DNA of 15,013 bases from SIG578 sp045655125 (GTDB lineage Bacteria > Bacillota > Clostridia > Oscillospirales > Ruminococcaceae), in the NCBI GenBank assembly GCA_045655125.1, contig JAZOOR010000015.1, positions 1 through 15,013 of the forward strand, read 5' to 3'. Under the pieces are notes generated by a model. That model saw only the letters and a program-made list of their open reading frames with translations, was not told where the DNA came from and made no database searches. A program made the translations under genes and the position numbers. Below are positions 14,035 through 15,013 of the stretch, piece by piece. Positions within the stretch are counted from its first letter, which is position 1; every line of letters starts with the position of its first letter.

Positions 14035-14592
14035 TTACTTATTCTCTTCAAGATAGGCTTTTCTGCCGCTTTCATAAAGGTTGTTGCCCAGGCTATCAAT
14101 AATAACAATAACGGGGAAATCCTCAACCTCGAGTCTGCGGATAGCCTCGGCGCCCAAATCGTCATAGGCAATAACATCGGCTTTTTTAATGCACTTACTC
14201 AGCAGCGCTCCGCAGCCGCCGATAGCGCCGAAATAAACGGCACCGTGCTTTTTCATAGCCTCTACAACCTCAGGTCCTCGCTTGCCCTTGCCAATCATTC
14301 CTGTAAGACCCTCTTTTATAAGGGTGGGGCTGTAAGCGTCCATTCTGTAAGAGGTGGTAGGTCCTGCCGAGCCGATTGCCTGCCCCGGCTTTGCGGGGGT
14401 AGGACCGACAAAATAAATTATAGCATCTTTAACATCTAAAGGAAGCTCTTTACCCTCTGCTACAAGCTCACAAAGGCGCTTGTGAGCGGCATCGCGGGCG
14501 GTGTAGATAACTCCCGAAAGCAGAACACTGTCGCCTGCTCGAAGCTCTCTTGCCGCATCTCGAGAAAGCGGCGCTTTAACCGAAATAGCCAT
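14035..14592 (-). CDS. Class I fumarase / mesaconase-type hydratase, beta subunit
   Basis: This 185-residue protein is homologous to the C-terminal part of class I fumarases and to the beta subunits of L-tartrate dehydratase and two-subunit fumarases. Seen: TARDAAHKR (31-39), the GPTTSYRMDAY block (77-87) with TTxxRMD, the GKGKRG loop (101-106) and YFGAIGG (120-126). Its ATG follows the alpha-subunit stop directly (TAAATG), with GGAGG 8 bases upstream inside the alpha gene, so translation is coupled. Placed next to glutamate mutase and methylaspartate ammonia-lyase, it most likely hydrates mesaconate to (S)-citramalate, step three of the pathway. Class I fumarases are known to have mesaconase activity, so sequence alone cannot exclude plain fumarase. 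Confidence 0.93.
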   Translation of the reverse strand: MAISVKAPLSRDAARELRAGDSVLLSGVIYTARDAAHKRLCELVAEGKELPLDVKDAIIYFVGPTPAKPGQAIGSAGPTTSYRMDAYSPTLIKEGLTGMIGKGKRGPEVVEAMKKHGAVYFGAIGGCGALLSKCIKKADVIAYDDLGAEAIRRLEVEDFPVIVIIDSLGNNLYESGRKAYLEENK

Positions 14593-15012
14593 TTAGAGCA
14601 CCTCCGTTTTGTGTCTTGTAACGTGGCAGTTAATGTTAACCGCAACGGGCAGACCTGCAATATGTGTGGGGAACTTCTCAATGTTTACAGCCAAAGCGGT
14701 TGTTTTTCCGCCAAAGCCCTGAGGACCAATGCCCAGCGCGTTGATGCTCTCAAGAAGTTCATTTTCAAGCTGTGCATAAAAGGGGTCATCATTTGCCTTG
14801 TCGACGGGGCGTAGCAGAGCCTTTTTAGCAAGATACGCCGCCTTGTCAAAGGTGCCGCCGATACCTACTCCAACAACGATAGGGGGGCAGGGGTTGGGGC
14901 CTGCATCCTCAACTGTTTTGATAACAAACTCCTTAACACCCTCAACTCCGTCAGAGGGTCGAAGCATTGCAATTTTGCTCATATTCTCGCTGCCAAAGCC
15001 TTTAGGGGCAAC
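14593..15012 (-). CDS. Class I fumarase / mesaconase-type hydratase, alpha subunit (partial, 5' end outside window)
   Basis: This is the C-terminal part of the alpha subunit, 139 residues plus stop, with the frame open to the window edge. The N-terminal half is outside. Seen: the family signature APKGFGSENMS at the edge, PNPCPPIVVGVGIGGTFDKA with a Cys that probably ligates the labile [4Fe-4S] cluster, FGGKTTALAVN, and NCHVTRH near the end with a further likely cluster Cys. An ATG at 14982 is internal, not the start, because the conserved family sequence continues before it. It pairs with the beta subunit, which begins at the next base. It acts in the cytoplasm and is expected to be oxygen-sensitive. 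Substrate preference (mesaconate versus fumarate) is inferred from context only. Confidence 0.92.
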   Translation of the reverse strand, partial: VAPKGFGSENMSKIAMLRPSDGVEGVKEFVIKTVEDAGPNPCPPIVVGVGIGGTFDKAAYLAKKALLRPVDKANDDPFYAQLENELLESINALGIGPQGFGGKTTALAVNIEKFPTHIAGLPVAVNINCHVTRHKTEVL

Positions 15013-15013
15013 T

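Overview
The window looks like chromosomal DNA of an anaerobic, low-GC Gram-positive bacterium of the class Clostridia. The evidence is a complete methylaspartate (glutamate mutase) branch of glutamate fermentation, a flavodiiron/rubredoxin oxygen or NO scavenger, oxygen-sensitive Fe-S enzymes, strong AAGGAG-type ribosome binding sites and consensus sigma-A-type promoters. The genus cannot be fixed from this sequence alone. Most genes lie on the minus strand.

Left part (1-1892, plus strand): the 3' end of uvrA (excision-repair ATPase), a small hairpin, an AEC-family membrane transporter, and a strong probably bidirectional terminator.

Positions 1918-4783 hold an A/T-rich two-gene block on the minus strand. 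It is bounded by 18-bp inverted repeats (16 of 18 identical) that touch the stop codon of the inner gene on one side and the stop codon of ygiQ on the other. Both genes encode membrane proteins with a double-CxxC zinc ribbon. The downstream one ends in about ten back-to-back CCCH (Cys3-His) modules predicted to lie outside the cell. I do not recognise a described system here. It is the most novel part of the window and looks like a cargo cassette inserted behind ygiQ.

Positions 4785-8236: a YgiQ-family radical SAM protein (minus) and a flavorubredoxin (plus) share a divergent promoter region. The flavorubredoxin carries an internal ribosome binding site and ATG that could also release a free rubredoxin. 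A symmetric terminator separates it from the convergent glutamate operon.

Positions 8252-15013 (minus strand) hold the glutamate catabolism region. Transcription order is fumarase/mesaconase alpha (cut by the window edge) and beta, terminator, a GntR-type regulator with its own promoter, terminator, then glmS-glmL-glmE-mal from a consensus promoter. Glutamate mutase (GlmS+GlmE, kept active by GlmL) turns L-glutamate into (2S,3S)-3-methylaspartate. Methylaspartate ammonia-lyase (Mal) releases ammonia to give mesaconate. The class I fumarase-like pair probably hydrates mesaconate to (S)-citramalate. Near-identical palindromes in the glm promoter and at the regulator's own start site suggest that the GntR protein controls both. 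The citramalate lyase expected next in the pathway is not in this window.
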